Assembly: GCA_027574665.1 (NCBI GenBank) | Contig: CM050657.1 | Location: 27,713,408 to 27,777,407 of the forward strand | Direction of reading: 5' to 3' | Source of the DNA: Rhynochetos jubatus | Taxonomy: Eukaryota; Chordata; Aves; Eurypygiformes; Rhynochetidae | Length of the DNA stretch: 64,000 bases | Part shown: piece by piece, positions 40,467 through 53,360 of the stretch | Layout: every line of letters begins with the position of its first letter | Numbering within the stretch: the stretch's first letter is position 1 | Position numbers and translations under genes: made by a program | The notes under the pieces: model-generated | Told to the model about the DNA's origin: nothing | Seen by the model: the letters and a program-made list of their open reading frames with translations, nothing else | The model's database searches: none

Positions 40467-43400
40467 TAGTATGAGTCCTAAATACCCAGGTTTATTTGGT
40501 GCCTTTTGTAATAAGGCAGACGATGACCTCAGTAAGGCATGACCAGGGTAGAGCCAGGCTCCCTCTGCACAGGCTTGTTAGTCTGATGAGGTGCTTCTGA
40601 GCTGTTCCATCTTTTGGGGCACCAAGAGCCTTCTGGGGCCAAGGCTGGCTGCAGTGATACTACTGGATGCTCACACACCCACTGCTCCTGCCTCAGGACA
40701 CACTGTATATAAAATAAGTGCAGGGGAAGGGGAAAAAGCGTGTCAAGGCCACCTTATTCCAGTACGGGTAGCAGCCCAGTGGCTTAGTCTGCTTCTCTCT
40801 GTCCTGAGCCTCGGCTGGCCTCTGGCTTTAAGGTTTTGTCCCAAAGAGAACGCACAGCTCTGCAAGAGTCGTGTAATTGCTCTGTGTCTGAGATGACCTG
40901 TCCTGTGGTTAATAATGTACACATCTTTCACAGAACTGCCCAGAAAAGTGGTAGGTGTTTTTGGAGATCAGGATGACTACATCTCTAATGCCAGCAGTAA
41001 AATTACCATTTATATTAAAAGCCTCAGAGTGCTTAAATTTTAGTTGCAACTCGTAGATGAGACATTGCTTAATTTTCTCCTTCCCTTCCAAAATTGCAGT
41101 CAATTTTTGCTGCTGTGTTTTAATAATAAATTGGGGAAAATCTGCATGCTGTAAACCTTTTAGCTATGATTATTTAAATTGAGGGTTTTTTCCTTTTCTT
41201 CTTATTTCCTTGGAGACAAGTAATAAGGCCTGTTTTGGATAGCTCGGAGGCTTTGAGGCCCAGCTGTTAACCGATGGAAGGTCTTTCTCATTTAATCTCC
41301 TGTAACTTACTTAACACTGGTAATATTTTATAGTCATATCTTCAGTGGAATAAGAACTCTACAATCATTCTGTAGGGAACTCAGCCCTCAAACCGCATAT
41401 AAAAACTATCTGTTGCTGGAGCTTGCTTGTGGGTTCAACTCACTGAACTACTCAGTGGCTTTATTAGCAATATTAACTAAGAGGATGTGTATGCTTGCTC
41501 TTGGAAATTTTAAAGTTGCTTTGAGGAATTACAGAGTGGGTTTCCTTTGTGAAAGAGTCAGCAGAAAGAGCTTGTATTGCTAGTTGCCATATATCCCTCT
41601 CATATGTCTAACAAAGAAACCAAGTTTTTTGCCCGTTGACCTGCTAGTCACTTTAAACCCCAGCGGAGATAAGATCCTTTGAAGGTCTCTAATTACTTAT
41701 TTTTTGTTCATCCTGCCAAGTGCAAAGTTAGAACTACACAGATGAATTTTCCTTTGCCTTAATACAACAAAATTCAGAGTCTATAGAACACATCACTGCA
41801 AGCTCACCTTGATAATAATCTGAGTTTATAGACTCACTCAGCCTGAAAATATATTGAAGGGTACTAGAATTAGTTTCTTGCAGGAACATTTTCTGCCACA
41901 GAAATTCTAATGAGCAGGTAACAGACAGGCTTAGCAAGGACCAGAATGATAATCAAACACATTAGGAATGTAAGCTAGCCAAAATTTAGAAAATGCAGAA
42001 AACAAGAAATGTCAACAACGGTCATTATTCCCAAAGAATACCAATGGAATTATTAAATTGCGTATTAGAGCACTGCCATTGGAAAACGGCACTCACTGCG
42101 ACCGAACCTTCCTGCGTCAGACATGCAGATTGTACGTGTGGGCGGTATATACCTGTGTATAACTGACTCGAAAGGAACTTTGGAGGAGATTGAAACTCAA
42201 GAACTTTGTTTTGTGGGTGATTTAGTCACCCACAAATTTAGATTTCGATTTGATTTTAGCAGTTCAAAGGCCAGACAGAGGAAGAGCCCTGAGGTGACCA
42301 AATGACCTGTCTGACTCACACTTCTCCTTGCTGAGACACATGATGCAAAGGACACAGAGTGCTCCTCTCCAGGGACAGCCTTAGCCATTTGGCCACCCGT
42401 ACACACGCACTACAGTCACGCCGACTGACTTGGCTTGTAAGAAAAAGTGTTGACATTTGTTATTTCCACGGGAGACAGAAGTGTTTGTTGATACCCAGCT
42501 CTGACCCCGTAGTGCTGACAAAGCATATGGAGCATTAGTGGGAAAGGTCCAGCCTGGCTTTGACAAAGGATGTGATGTTTCTACCATGATGGACAGAGGG
42601 GGCTGGGGAATGTAGTCCTGCTCAGGTTTCTCGGTTTTGGAGTGTTTTTTTTCAAACTTGAGAAATTAGGTTGAATTTGACGCTCTAGTCTCAAAAGTAA
42701 GATGCTACCATTTGGTCAGCTTAGATGTTAGCTTCCTACAAGCCTGCCTCTTTGATACCTTCAAGACTCTGCAACCAGGCACTTCCCAGCTGACACAGGT
42801 AGTCGGTTCATCTTTTGACAACTGATGTAAACATTTTGTGGAAATAATGTTGATGTCTTTTAAATGAGATCTTTAGCTTCTCTCATTGTACATCAGTATT
42901 AATACAGGAATTCAGTCTTTCATTTCCTGACTGTATTCCTGTTTCGTTTAGTCATCTTAAAAAAAAAAAATAAATCCATAGACTTTATTTTTTCTTTTCA
43001 GTTCATCAGCCAAATTTAATGTTTATGTCACAAGAGTGAAAAATGTAGGAAAATAGTTGGTTTCTACCTGTCATTCCTATACCACTTGTGGTGTGTGCAA
43101 GTGGAAAGGTCTAATAACAGACCTAGGGATATGTCTGGCTTTCCTTTTTCTGGTATGCACTACTGGATTCTGCTGAAAGTGAGGAATAAAATCAGTGCTG
43201 TTCATTTCCCTATAATTTGAAGCAATCCATTTTCTCCTACCCTGAAATTCAGGTTATTCCCCAATCCTATTGTGTTCAGAACATGAAGAAAACACTCATC
43301 TGTTCAGTCCTAAAAAAGAAAATACAAATGAGGCTGTAACATGTCTCTTTGCTGATGTGGGCTTTCTCTGACGCACACTGATTGCCTGTCATACTCTGTA

Positions 43401-43480
43401 AATCACAGTTATATATCTACATGCCCCATACTACTACTGCTAAAAGGGGATCTAATTGTTTCTCTATTCAGCTTGAAGGG
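40467..43480. other. Unique intronic sequence
   Basis: Nothing recognisable, apart from a 12-base A run at 42959-42970. Confidence 0.5.
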
Positions 43481-43560
43481 CAATAAACACAGATGAATAA
43501 ACATATGCATAAATAACTCATATGTATTATGAAATATTCTAATTTGCATTTATTTTTATC
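43481..43560. promoter_or_regulatory. FOX/POU motif cluster
   Basis: ATAAACA occurs at 43483-43489 and 43497-43503 (forkhead-type core), ATGCAT at 43505-43510, and the perfect octamer ATTTGCAT at 43542-43549. Four sites in under 70 bp could mark a neural enhancer. The base composition makes chance a serious alternative. Confidence 0.25.
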
Positions 43561-44479
43561 TGCATCTCAAGAATTATAGGCGCTAGCATCTATTAGACAA
43601 CCCAGTTTTGTCACTTTCACGGTAGGGAATCTATCCCTGGGAGATATTTTCTTTCCTTGACACTATTCTTTCATAAGCCCTCTTGAAGCTGATCTGAGTC
43701 TTGAATCAAAGCTATCCTAAAGATTTTATTGGATACACCCATGAAGTATGAAGTCCCGTTTAATATCTGAGGGTGGATTAAAAACTTCACCTTGGATCAC
43801 CCACAAGCATCTGCAAAACTCCATAGTTTTGATTTCCCAAGTTTTTTCTCTAGTGTCTCGCCGTCCTTAGGTTGTGTTTAGTTTTCCCTTACAGAATCCA
43901 ACAGCAGAATTACAAAACAGCCTTGGCTTTCATTTTAAGGGAGTGTTGTTACTTGCAGATATAAAGCAAGACTTGAAAACCTGACCACAGGTAAACATAT
44001 AACTCAATATCCGCAATGGGGAATACTCTGGCTTTACCCTTTACCTGCACACAGTTTCTAGAAGGCACATTTTAGAGCTGCAATAACGTAATTGTGCTGC
44101 TTCTGTCTTTTCTTACCTCTAATCATCTGCTTTTGTTGTAAAGAAATGCATCCACTGGCTAAATAACTAGATGTTGATAGGCTTTATTCAACAGTTGTTA
44201 TCTTCCACTTCTGAGTAAAAATTAAAATACAAAGAGATTCTAGAGACCAGAATAAGCTGGTCATCACCAGAATTGTTAACATTTTTGCATGCCATTCTAG
44301 GTAGCCTAGCAAACCATTTCCAGGCAAATTCACAGAAGTGTGTGCGGGAAGTCCAGTGCAGTTCATCCTTCCTAGAACTCAATGGCCCTTTGGAGCATTT
44401 AGTAAGTGGGTGGCAGTGCCTATTAAAAGATACGTTGCTATGAGCTGTCTGTAGGACTTGAAAGCCTGCCTGATAAGGC

Positions 44480-44765
44480 AGTAGATAAGGACAAGAGGAA
44501 AGGGCCTCAAGCTGAGCCAGGGAAGGTGTAGATTGGATATTAGGAAAAAATTCTTCACCCAAAGGGCTGTCACGCATTGGAATGGGCTGCCCAGGGAGGT
44601 GGTGGAGTCACCATCCCTGGAGGGATTTGAGATGTGTGGACAAGGTGCTCAGGGATATGGTGTAGTGGTGGAGTTGACAGTGCTGGGTTAATGGTTGGAT
44701 TTGATGATCTTAAATGTTGTTTCCAAACTAAATGATTCTGCAATTCTATTCTATGACTCTATAAT
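44480..44765 (+). mobile_element. CR1 LINE, 5'-truncated 3' end, plus orientation
   Basis: The stretch matches the CR1 3' end that I know from bird genomes. It reads through a region around GATTGGATATTAGG, then GGGCTGCCCAGGGAGGTGG, then CACCATCCCTGGAGG, and finishes with TTCTATTCTATGACTCTATA, the typical 8-bp-type CR1 tail. It holds only the 3' untranslated part and the end of the reverse-transcriptase frame, so it is a dead copy. The 5' boundary is approximate. Substitutions show it is not recent. Confidence 0.9.
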
Positions 44766-44887
44766 GGTGCAAAATATTTGAGTCAAGGCTCCTCTGGTCT
44801 TTTCTCATGAGACCATCTTGAAGGAATTTTTTTTTGCTTAACATTAGAAAACTTGAAATCCTGGGGCAGAAAACAACAGTATTCTCT

Positions 44888-44959
44888 TGTGGTTTTGTTT
44901 GGTGGGTAGTTTTTGGTGTTTTGTTTGGGTTTTTTTTTTTGTTTGTGTGTTTGTTTTTT
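44888..44959 (+). repeat. T/G-rich tract with a long T run
   Basis: An almost pure T/G stretch including an uninterrupted T run of about 12 near its middle. It lies about 120 bp after the CR1 end. The distance makes it unlikely to be a CR1 tail. Confidence 0.65.
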
Positions 44960-47900
44960 AAAGTAGAGTTGCTCTTACTAGAGACACAGATAGCACAGAT
45001 AGTGCAGCCTACTCTGCAGGCTATAGCTGGTTTGGGCTGCAGTGCTTGGTGCATACATACAAGGAGTTTCTGAGCTCTTCGCTGGTTTAAGTTGTTTTAA
45101 AGTAGATTGCTGCCTGCAGTATAGCACTGAGAGATGGAAAACCAGTTCATGTTGTGTCAGGTTTATGGTTTCTAGATAGAAGACTTTTCAAAGGGTCTTA
45201 AGTATAAGAAAGGTATATACACCAGCCACTACCAGCAGCTTTCCAGATCTTAATAGTAATCCTTAGTGCAAAAACCCAGCAGGAATACATTATTTTTTGT
45301 TTGTCATCGTTTTGTGAGATGAGGTCCAGACTCTGTGTAACTCCGGTTGCCACAGCTCACCTCTTCAGTGCACAGAAGGCACGATCTTTTGCAAGCTCAG
45401 GTAACTCGAATGTGACGTTCAATGAATGTCAGCTGCAAAGAATTACCTGAGGAATAAGGGGAGTTTACACATGTCTAGTACAAACAGCACTGAGCTGATC
45501 ACATCATGCAGGGAACCAAACCAGTATGTTACCTCCTTAATTTACCATTATACCATTGAATGCAGGCTACAAAGGTGTTTGCTCTTTGTTTTAACGTTTT
45601 AACTCCCTAAGAAGTCATCACACAGATTTTTCGTTTGGAAAACAGACTGTTGCTTTTCATTTCACTGCAACTTCACAGGCTGTAGCGATGATCCTTTGGG
45701 CAATGTAAGTATATGTCACTAAAGGAGCATTTAAGTACTGCCTTCCTTCAGCGTCAGAGCTTCTTGGATGTACTTTTTTGCTCAATTATTTGGCAAAAAG
45801 CTATTCCTGCAAGAAAAACACAAACAAAACAAAAACACAGCAGTGACCAAAAAGTAATGGTTAGCTGAACTTCCCCATTTATGAAAGTAATTCTGAGAGT
45901 GATTAAAAATCACGTGTGCAGATTTGGGGCAGATTTGGCAGCTTTTATTGTAGCCAGTTGTCTCTGGTGTTAAATTCACATATATGTAGAGACCCTTTTG
46001 TGGTCTGCTAGAGTTACTGGGTCTGGCCCATTAGCTCTGTGCATGGATACAGTGGAGAAAAGAATTCCTGTACTTTGCATTCGGACAATTCACCTTGGTT
46101 TCTAAAGGGAATGCATGGACATGCAATGAATGCGTTGGAAGACCTAAGTGTGGGATTGTCACTCTGGGTACATGTATGCATGGGACAAGCTGTATTTTAG
46201 CTGGCTAGCCTCTTTCAGTGTCCTGACTGAGATTGCTAAGTCTTAACCACTGCCCATTACACTTGCTTTTCACACATTCTGACATGCAATATTAAACCAA
46301 CAGTTTCTGAAAATATAATGTCCTTTTTTATTTATTTCTCTGAAAAACTAACCAGCTTCTGGCAACCCTGGCTCAGAAACTGGCATCCATCAAGACAGAG
46401 TTGATTTATATCATTATTTCTAAGTTTGGGTGTGAAGCACATTAATAGCCTGTTGTGGCAATAATGGTCACTTGACTATAGACATAAAAATGATATAAGC
46501 AGAGAGATTTTCAAAGCCACTTTGTATGTTAGTGAACAAGTCTCTCCAGGCTTTGACACTGAGAGCTGTTGATACTGATGTACAGGATTCTATGTAGTTT
46601 TATTTACTGTATTGAGACTATCCAGGGAAAAAGGAGAAAGAGGGACACCAGTGTACATTTCTGTGTGGGGTGTTTCCCTTTCCTGTATTCTGGGTTTATC
46701 ACACCTGTGAAAAATGTTTCACTTTTAGTTTTTGGAGCCTTTGTTTCATTTTGGAAGGCACAGAGATGCATGCTGTCCAGTTAAATAACAAAATGGTGAT
46801 CAACAAATGCGCTGAAACCTTCCCTCCAGAAATCAGAGGGAACAGAGAGGTGGCAATACGTATACTCAATAGCACAAGGTTAGTAATACTAGTGGTAAAG
46901 TCAAGGCAATGGACCCCAGCAGGGCTATTCCAGTGAAAAAAAGGATTTTCTGGTGAAGGTTTCTATGGGTTCCAGCACCTGTGACAGTAAGGTGATGTAC
47001 CCAGCGGAGCACCTCTGTAGTTAGGGTTGGGCAAGCTGCAGTGAGTTGCGTTTTTTTGTTTTGTTTCCTGTGCAAAGACCAGTTCAGCACAGAGAAACTT
47101 TGTAAGTAGGGAAAATACCCAAGTAAGCCTTGTGCTGTTTTGTAGGAAATTGCACTGTACATTCCCCTTAAATAGAAAATTTAAAATACAATTTGTAGAT
47201 GAAAAGGGATTTAGTCCCATTTCAATTGATAATGTGCAGATGCCCTCTTAGTAACTACACACTGATCCTGACTATCTTTGCAAACAGTACCTAAAATTGT
47301 ACCTGGAATATTTGGATATACGCCTGTTCAAGAGAATACAAATCCCTGAGTTTTGCCATGTGCTGAGATGTCTGGAAGCTAAATTGCCCGATCTGAATAT
47401 AACAGATCTGGAATGGTGAGCTGCCAAAAGACAAGCATTTGCATAAAACCATCCCTTCCGTAGAGCCTGCATCCCTGTCTCATCCCTGCTGTGACTGTGC
47501 TGCTGAGACCTCCTCCCGGGCTCTGCGTGCCAGGCAGTGCCTCTCCCTTTCTCACCTACTCACATGGCATTTATGAAAGAAAAGAGAGAGACAAGCCAGC
47601 CCAAAGAAGATATTTTGAACTGAGAGTTATGAATGACAGCATTATCAGAAAAATTATGGAATAACTGGAGATTCAGGTCACTAGTTGAACAAAAAACATG
47701 TACATGTTTTGCTATGGACCACACAGAAGTGACATTTGGGAGGGGATTTCCTCCAAAAATTAATGACCTGTTTACTGCCAGGTCAGGATCGAACTCCTTT
47801 TGCTTTGGGGCTGGAGGACATAGGAAACATTTATTTCCTTGTGTTTCCTTGTGTTAGAGCTTGGATTTTAAAAGGAAAGTAGAGCCATGTTTGCTCGAGG

Positions 47901-49151
47901 GACAGAGAAGAGCATCTGTACAATCACTGTTTGAAATAAGCCTGAATCTGGAAAGGTGGGACACAGTGTAGTGTCTCAGCAGGCACAGTGCACTTGGTTT
48001 ACAGATCTCAGTTCTTAGAGTGTGGGCACATATCATTCCTTTGTCCAGGTTTAAATTTTTCCCAGCATCTGATCCACAAAAAGGCTTTTTTGGTTTTTTA
48101 CAGATTTTCTTTCCCTCACAACTCTTCAACTCAAAACCAAAGAAACATTTCATTAAAAAAATGCACAAAAAAAGATGTTCTCTGTTAATTTCTTCCCGTA
48201 TCTCATTGAAATATCTACTTAGCCCCAGTTGCTCAGGCAGAGTGGAGTCTGCGCCATGTGGCTTTCCACTGAATGTGACAAAACCACAGCCTTGTTCTGG
48301 CTCCACCCCTTTTTGACAGGATGTGAAACCCCACTCCATTAACGCGAACACGCATTTGCACTCAGTTTGAACATTGCATATGGTTGATGTCTAATTCTAG
48401 GTGACTCTGAACATATGAGCTTTCATTCACTGGCTTTTAGCTGTGCATCTCCCATGCAAAATTAAAAATATCTGTAGTAATATAAAAGCAGAGCGCTTTT
48501 CACTCCTGCCTGTTAAGTGTCCTCTGTAGTCACAACCTACAGACCTTTCCATACGCATCAGTTAGTTAGTCGTCACTCTTACGGGGGGCTGGAGCACGGG
48601 AGACCCTGTGCCCACATACAGCCGCAAACGTTGGTCCTCTGAGGAACGCAACACCAGACCATTGTGGATGTTCAGCCCAACGTACTTGTTGTTAGTCCCA
48701 GTTTAAGAGGCAGTCAGAAAAGACAGAAGGAATGACAATGAAAATAAGTAGTACCTGCACCTCTGTTCAAACTCATGAAGTACCCTTTTGTTAAGTGGAT
48801 CAGAAAGGTCCTTACCCCCCTGTTACTCCTTTCCAAGCTGCTTAGTTTATGTCACGTGTTGTAAAAGTAGCATACATAGTTTTTATACATCAATGATTCT
48901 TATAAAGTATTTTGGGTTTGGTTTTTTGATTTGATTTTTTCCTCCAAAACCCCAACTACTGCTAGCATTTCCAACCTTTTGCATTATAAAAATAGTTGCC
49001 TGTGGAGCAGAGCAGATCATAATTTGAAATTAGGTTAACTGGCATCTTATGGAAAACCTGTCATGGACAGTCTTGATTGGTTTTGCTTTTATCATCCATT
49101 GTGCACTGCATCGGAATTTACAGCTCTTTTGGTTGCTCACCAGGGACTCAG
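44960..49151. other. Unique intronic sequence between two CR1 copies
   Basis: No gene recognised. A minus-strand frame of 165 residues (47854-48351) is the longest here and has no domain I know, with opposing plus-strand frames over the same bases. An A/C-rich stretch at 45811-45840 and a T/G tract at 48911-48940 are present. Confidence 0.5.
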
Positions 49152-49425
49152 TCATAGAAGCACAGAATGGTTTGGGTTGGAAGGGACTTTAAAGATCAGC
49201 CAGTTCCAACGCCCCTGACATGGGCAGGGACACCTTCCACTGGACAAGGTTGCTCCAAGCCTCATCCAGCCTGGCCTTGGATACTGCCAGGGATGGGGCA
49301 TCCACAGCTTCTCTGGGCAACCTGTCCCAGTGCCTCCCCACCCTCTCCAGGAAGAATTTCTTCCTGATATCTAATCTAAATCTAGCTGCTTTCAATTTAA
49401 AGCCATGGCCCCTTGTGCTAGCCAT
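49152..49425 (-). mobile_element. CR1 LINE, 5'-truncated 3' end, minus orientation
   Basis: Read on the minus strand this is a CR1 3' end. On the plus strand it starts with TCATAGAAGCACAGAATGG and GGTTGGAAGGGAC, then CATGGGCAGGGACACC, CCAGCCTGGCCTTGG and GAAGAATTTCTTCCTGAT. The match fades after about 49420, so the copy is 5'-truncated. The overlapping open frames at 49167-49597 are fossils of this element plus flanking sequence, not genes. Confidence 0.92.
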
Positions 49426-52018
49426 TAACCTTACAGTGCAGCCGTCACACGTGGTGGTGCAGTTTCATCTCGAGAATCTTCCACATGCAAGATTCGGTCG
49501 GGCTGTGGATGGCAGGATCCAGAATCCCAGCAGCAGCGCAGAGTGCTGCTGGGGGTCTGTTACACATGCAGGTTGCCTTGAAGACATGATTTCCTAGAAA
49601 CAATCCATTGCCAGACTACGTGGGCACACCTCTGCAAGTGGCGTTGCCCAGAACAGATTCAGAGGTGACAGGCAAATCCTGCAAGGCTTCCTTGTTATTC
49701 TGGTGCGACAGTGCAGGTACACAAAGAGGGAGTGCCAGCACATGGCATGTTTGCAGGATCAAACCCTGGGTCTGGGGGTCTGACAGGTGGGATAAAAGAA
49801 GAGGTTTTGTTTTATAGCCCTAATGTATGCTGTATCCTGAGAGGCCTGACTTCTTAAGCAGCACCTGAGCTGCTACCTCCGAAGCAGAGGCATATGGCAG
49901 GGGTAAGATGTTTGATGTGCACAGTCATGTCAGTTGCTCACTTTTGATGGTCCTCTAGGTGCACAAAATGACTCTAAATTTGACCTTTGTCATGATTCAT
50001 TTACGCTTCAGCCTATATCTAAAAGGATGGTAGCATTATCCTCTGGATCTTGATGTAAGATCATCATGAGTCATTTGGAGTCTTTCAGAAAAGTAATGCA
50101 GAAAAAAATCATGTATGTATATTCCTTGGGAATAAGGAGGGGGACCTCTGAAGCATGATTAAAAAAAATAGTGAAGAAATGCCTGTAATTTGTTCATGTG
50201 TTTAATTTCTGTAATAAAATGGGGTACATTTGTGTAAAACCATATTTAAAGTGCAGTTCCTGAATCCATGATTGTGATCCTGCCCTTCTTTAGTATTACA
50301 TTTCATGGTCTGCTGAAATCATGTTTAGGGGGATAAAAATAGTATATCTTCTGTTTTTTGGCATCCAACCTCTAATTTACAAATATAATTTATGCTAATC
50401 TTGAAAGTGCTTCCCAGATACAAAGTAAAATGTGTCATCCTTAGTATATGTGTGTATAATTTATTCTGATGGGGAATAGACATTTCAAAGCCATTTCAGC
50501 CCTTTATACTCAGAACATTTGAGATGAGCAGAGGAGCTGGGTGTTCATTGCTGTGAGAGTAAGGAAGAGGTTAAAATAACAGTTCTCTTAACCCAAAAAA
50601 GGTAGATGCACCAAGGGATGAGCTGCTGCTTGCTCAGTCAAGCCAGCTCATATGCCATCCTTAAGTATTCTTATTCCTTTTTTATTTTTGCTGATGATTA
50701 GTCATTTTTATGACCGACTTATAAAAATCTTCCTACGTCATCACAGTTAATTTTTTGTGACTTCTCTTTTCTTCCCTCTCTGACTCAGACGGCTTCCGTG
50801 ATGGATTAGTGCATGCCATGGGGGGTAGCGCTGCGTGGGCTTGCAGCTTCTCAGAGGGAAGAGGCCTGGCCATCCCTGTGCATTGCTTACCCTGTAATTC
50901 ATAGTTCTCTGAGGAGGCTGAAGAGTTTCACCCAGCTCAGTTTCTGCCAGCTAACAAGCCAGTATCTGTGACTGAGTCTTCCTCAAGCACAGGCAGAGCG
51001 AGCAGCTGCTGTTGGAATGGCTTCTTTCCGTTGTCTGGAATTTCAGCACTCGGAGAAGGACGGTGACCTGCTGTGGTCCCAGATCGGGACGTATCACAGC
51101 AAAGCAATGGCGATATGCCATGGCACCAGCAGAGTACATTCCCCTTCCTTCTGCTTAGGAGGTCAAGTCTCATAGTCAGGTAACGTTCCCCTTTTGAACT
51201 TGTGGATAAAAAGTCAGAAAATCTCATGTAAAAGACCAGAGGAAGGAAAATAGAAACCATACAAAGATGAGGAGAGCTACCAAGTGGTTCTTGGTGCCTG
51301 AAGCATGAAACTAATCCATTGTAAGTCTGAACTGATAAGAGAATTTCTGGATGAATACCAAGAACAAGGCTAGATGGCTGGGAAGAAAAAGTAGCTCTAG
51401 GGTATTCTGAGTTTATGGGACTTAAATATTCCCAACAATTCTCCTACTCCTTACAACTGCACTGAGGGATTTAATACTCCTCATTGTTTATAGTTAAAGC
51501 ATCAACACCAAGTAAACCAGAAGTTTTCACACAACTATTTATTTGTTTTCCAGGAATGAATTCAATTTCTGCCTGGACCAAGTAATGAAACTTCACAGCT
51601 AATTAAAACTGCTATTTGCAATGCTAAGTAGGAACAATGCAAATTAAAAAGACCACACGGGTTGAGGCAGGCAGCCTCTGGATACTTCTTCTTTGCCATG
51701 TATTTTTCAGTGATGTGATGAGGTGTTCTTTTTCTTATTTTCAAATTGTTAGGCTACAAAACTGTATTCCTAGTGAACAGGAACATTATGACTCATGGCA
51801 AAGCAAACAGGGAATGACCTTGCCCGGGCTCTGTGTATTTAGAGTATTTTCTGTGGTTATTTTTACTGTTCAGCCTTCCTCTATAATTTGACCTTTTGTG
51901 ATGTGTAATAAAATGAATAATATAAAAGACTTTCCCTTCTGTAGTTCTTCAAACACGTAAATGTTTCAGTTATTCCGTGCTGCAGTTTGGTCAATGCTAC
52001 TTGATAGAACAGAGCAGG
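49426..52018. other. Unique intronic sequence
   Basis: Nothing recognisable. The frame on the minus strand at 50937-51260 (107 residues) has no known domain. Confidence 0.5.
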
Positions 52019-52118
52019 CGGAGCACAATAAGCTGAGCTGTGATGTGTCCAGGGCTGCGGCGATTACAGCTTACGTGCAGGCAGGCTGATACCGCGGGTA
52101 GGAACAGCACGGTCAGCG
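52019..52118. other. CpG-enriched patch A
   Basis: Eight CpGs fall in 100 bp (52019, 52058, 52061, 52074, 52093, 52095, 52110, 52117), including CCGCGG. It lies about 3.6 kb before the NYAP2 exon. The surrounding intron has few CpGs. Confidence 0.45.
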
Positions 52119-53082
52119 TGGCTTTATGCTAGCCCAGTTCTGACCTCAGAAATGCCAGCTGACACATAAAACCTGTATTGGAGGTATAACGAGGCTCATC
52201 AGATCCATCAGCTGGAGCTCTTGTTATTTTAGAATTGAAAGCTGACATCCACTGTATTATTTGAAGCAGATCCAACTGTTTTGGTATTTGTTGTAATGAC
52301 TCAATTCCAGTAGTGTGTGGAGGAGGGAGCGAAGGGAAGCTTCCTTATCTTCCAGTGCACCCAAGGAGGGACAGTGTAATCTGGCAGCACTCCCTGGTTC
52401 CCAGCATGGGACCTGTTAGGCAGGGTTTGGAGAGGTCCTGGTTTTTGAGAGGAAAGCTGCTTCAGAACAGTCTTCTTAAGGGTGCATGGAGCCAACCACA
52501 CTGCACTGCCCTTTTTATCATCCACTGCGTGTCAGCCACTAGACCTCGGCAAACACCGACGTGCATTTTCAGCCCAAAGTCAGCTTTGTCGTAAGCGTGT
52601 AACGTAAGGGATCGTATGATTAATTTTGTTATTATATAATTCATGTCCCTCCTTGTAGACAAATGTCTTGCGTTTTTAATGGTTATTTGAATGCTGTACA
52701 TAATTCTTTGTCAGAGAAGCAGTTGAACCTGGCCAAGTTCAAATTGAAACTTCCCAGAGGAATAATCCAAATCTGTATTTCCATATATATTAATAAACTG
52801 TGTAATACTTGCAGCAACTCACATAATACAGTTTTGAAATGAGATAGAACTCATTATCAATACAACGAGGCGTACAGACTCTTTCCCGTCAGAAATAATG
52901 GAGTGAGATGCACACAATTATTTTCTCTCACTGTCTCTGTAATTATTTATGCAGCAAGGTGCCTATAAATCTTTCTCAGCCTGTTGTGCTGTAGTGGGAC
53001 ACACACCAGCCCCAGCCAACTCCTGTGGTTGCAAGCAGGAGGAGTATATCAATAGATCCTTTAATTCTCTCTGGTTTCATGG

Positions 53083-53360
53083 CGTAACATCACCAGCGCT
53101 GTGCATTGCGAAGCTGCGTTGCGCAAATCCATCTGGAGCTTCATCACGCTGCTGCCTGAGGGTAAGGGATGCCATGTTTCAGATCTGCCAGCCTGCTTTT
53201 GTCCTTGTGCTCTGGGTACGAGTCCGGAGTGACCCTTTCTCTTTGCACCGCGGGGGATTTCAGTCTGTATGACTGAGATGTGAACCTGGCGCTGCACCCA
53301 ACGTTGCACTCACACGTACTACTCAAGCTATGCTGGGAAACAACCACTTCCCGACACTCG
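53083..53360. other. CpG-enriched patch B
   Basis: Fifteen CpGs fall in 278 bp (53083 to 53360), about 2.4 kb before the NYAP2 exon. The plus strand is open over most of it (52949-53272, 107 residues, no known domain), and a good donor-like GGTAAGG follows CTGCCTGAG at 53152-53160. It could be an unannotated promoter or first exon, or simply a retained CpG cluster. Confidence 0.4.

Noticed and set aside
44188-44577. Minus-strand frame of 129 residues
   Set aside because: It is an antisense reading of the CR1 copy and the sequence before it.
47854-48351. Minus-strand open frame of 165 residues
   Set aside because: No recognised domain, no promoter or splice support, and opposing plus-strand frames over the same stretch.
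49167-49597. Plus and minus frames over 49.2-49.6 kb
   Set aside because: They are readings of a CR1 3' end and its flank.
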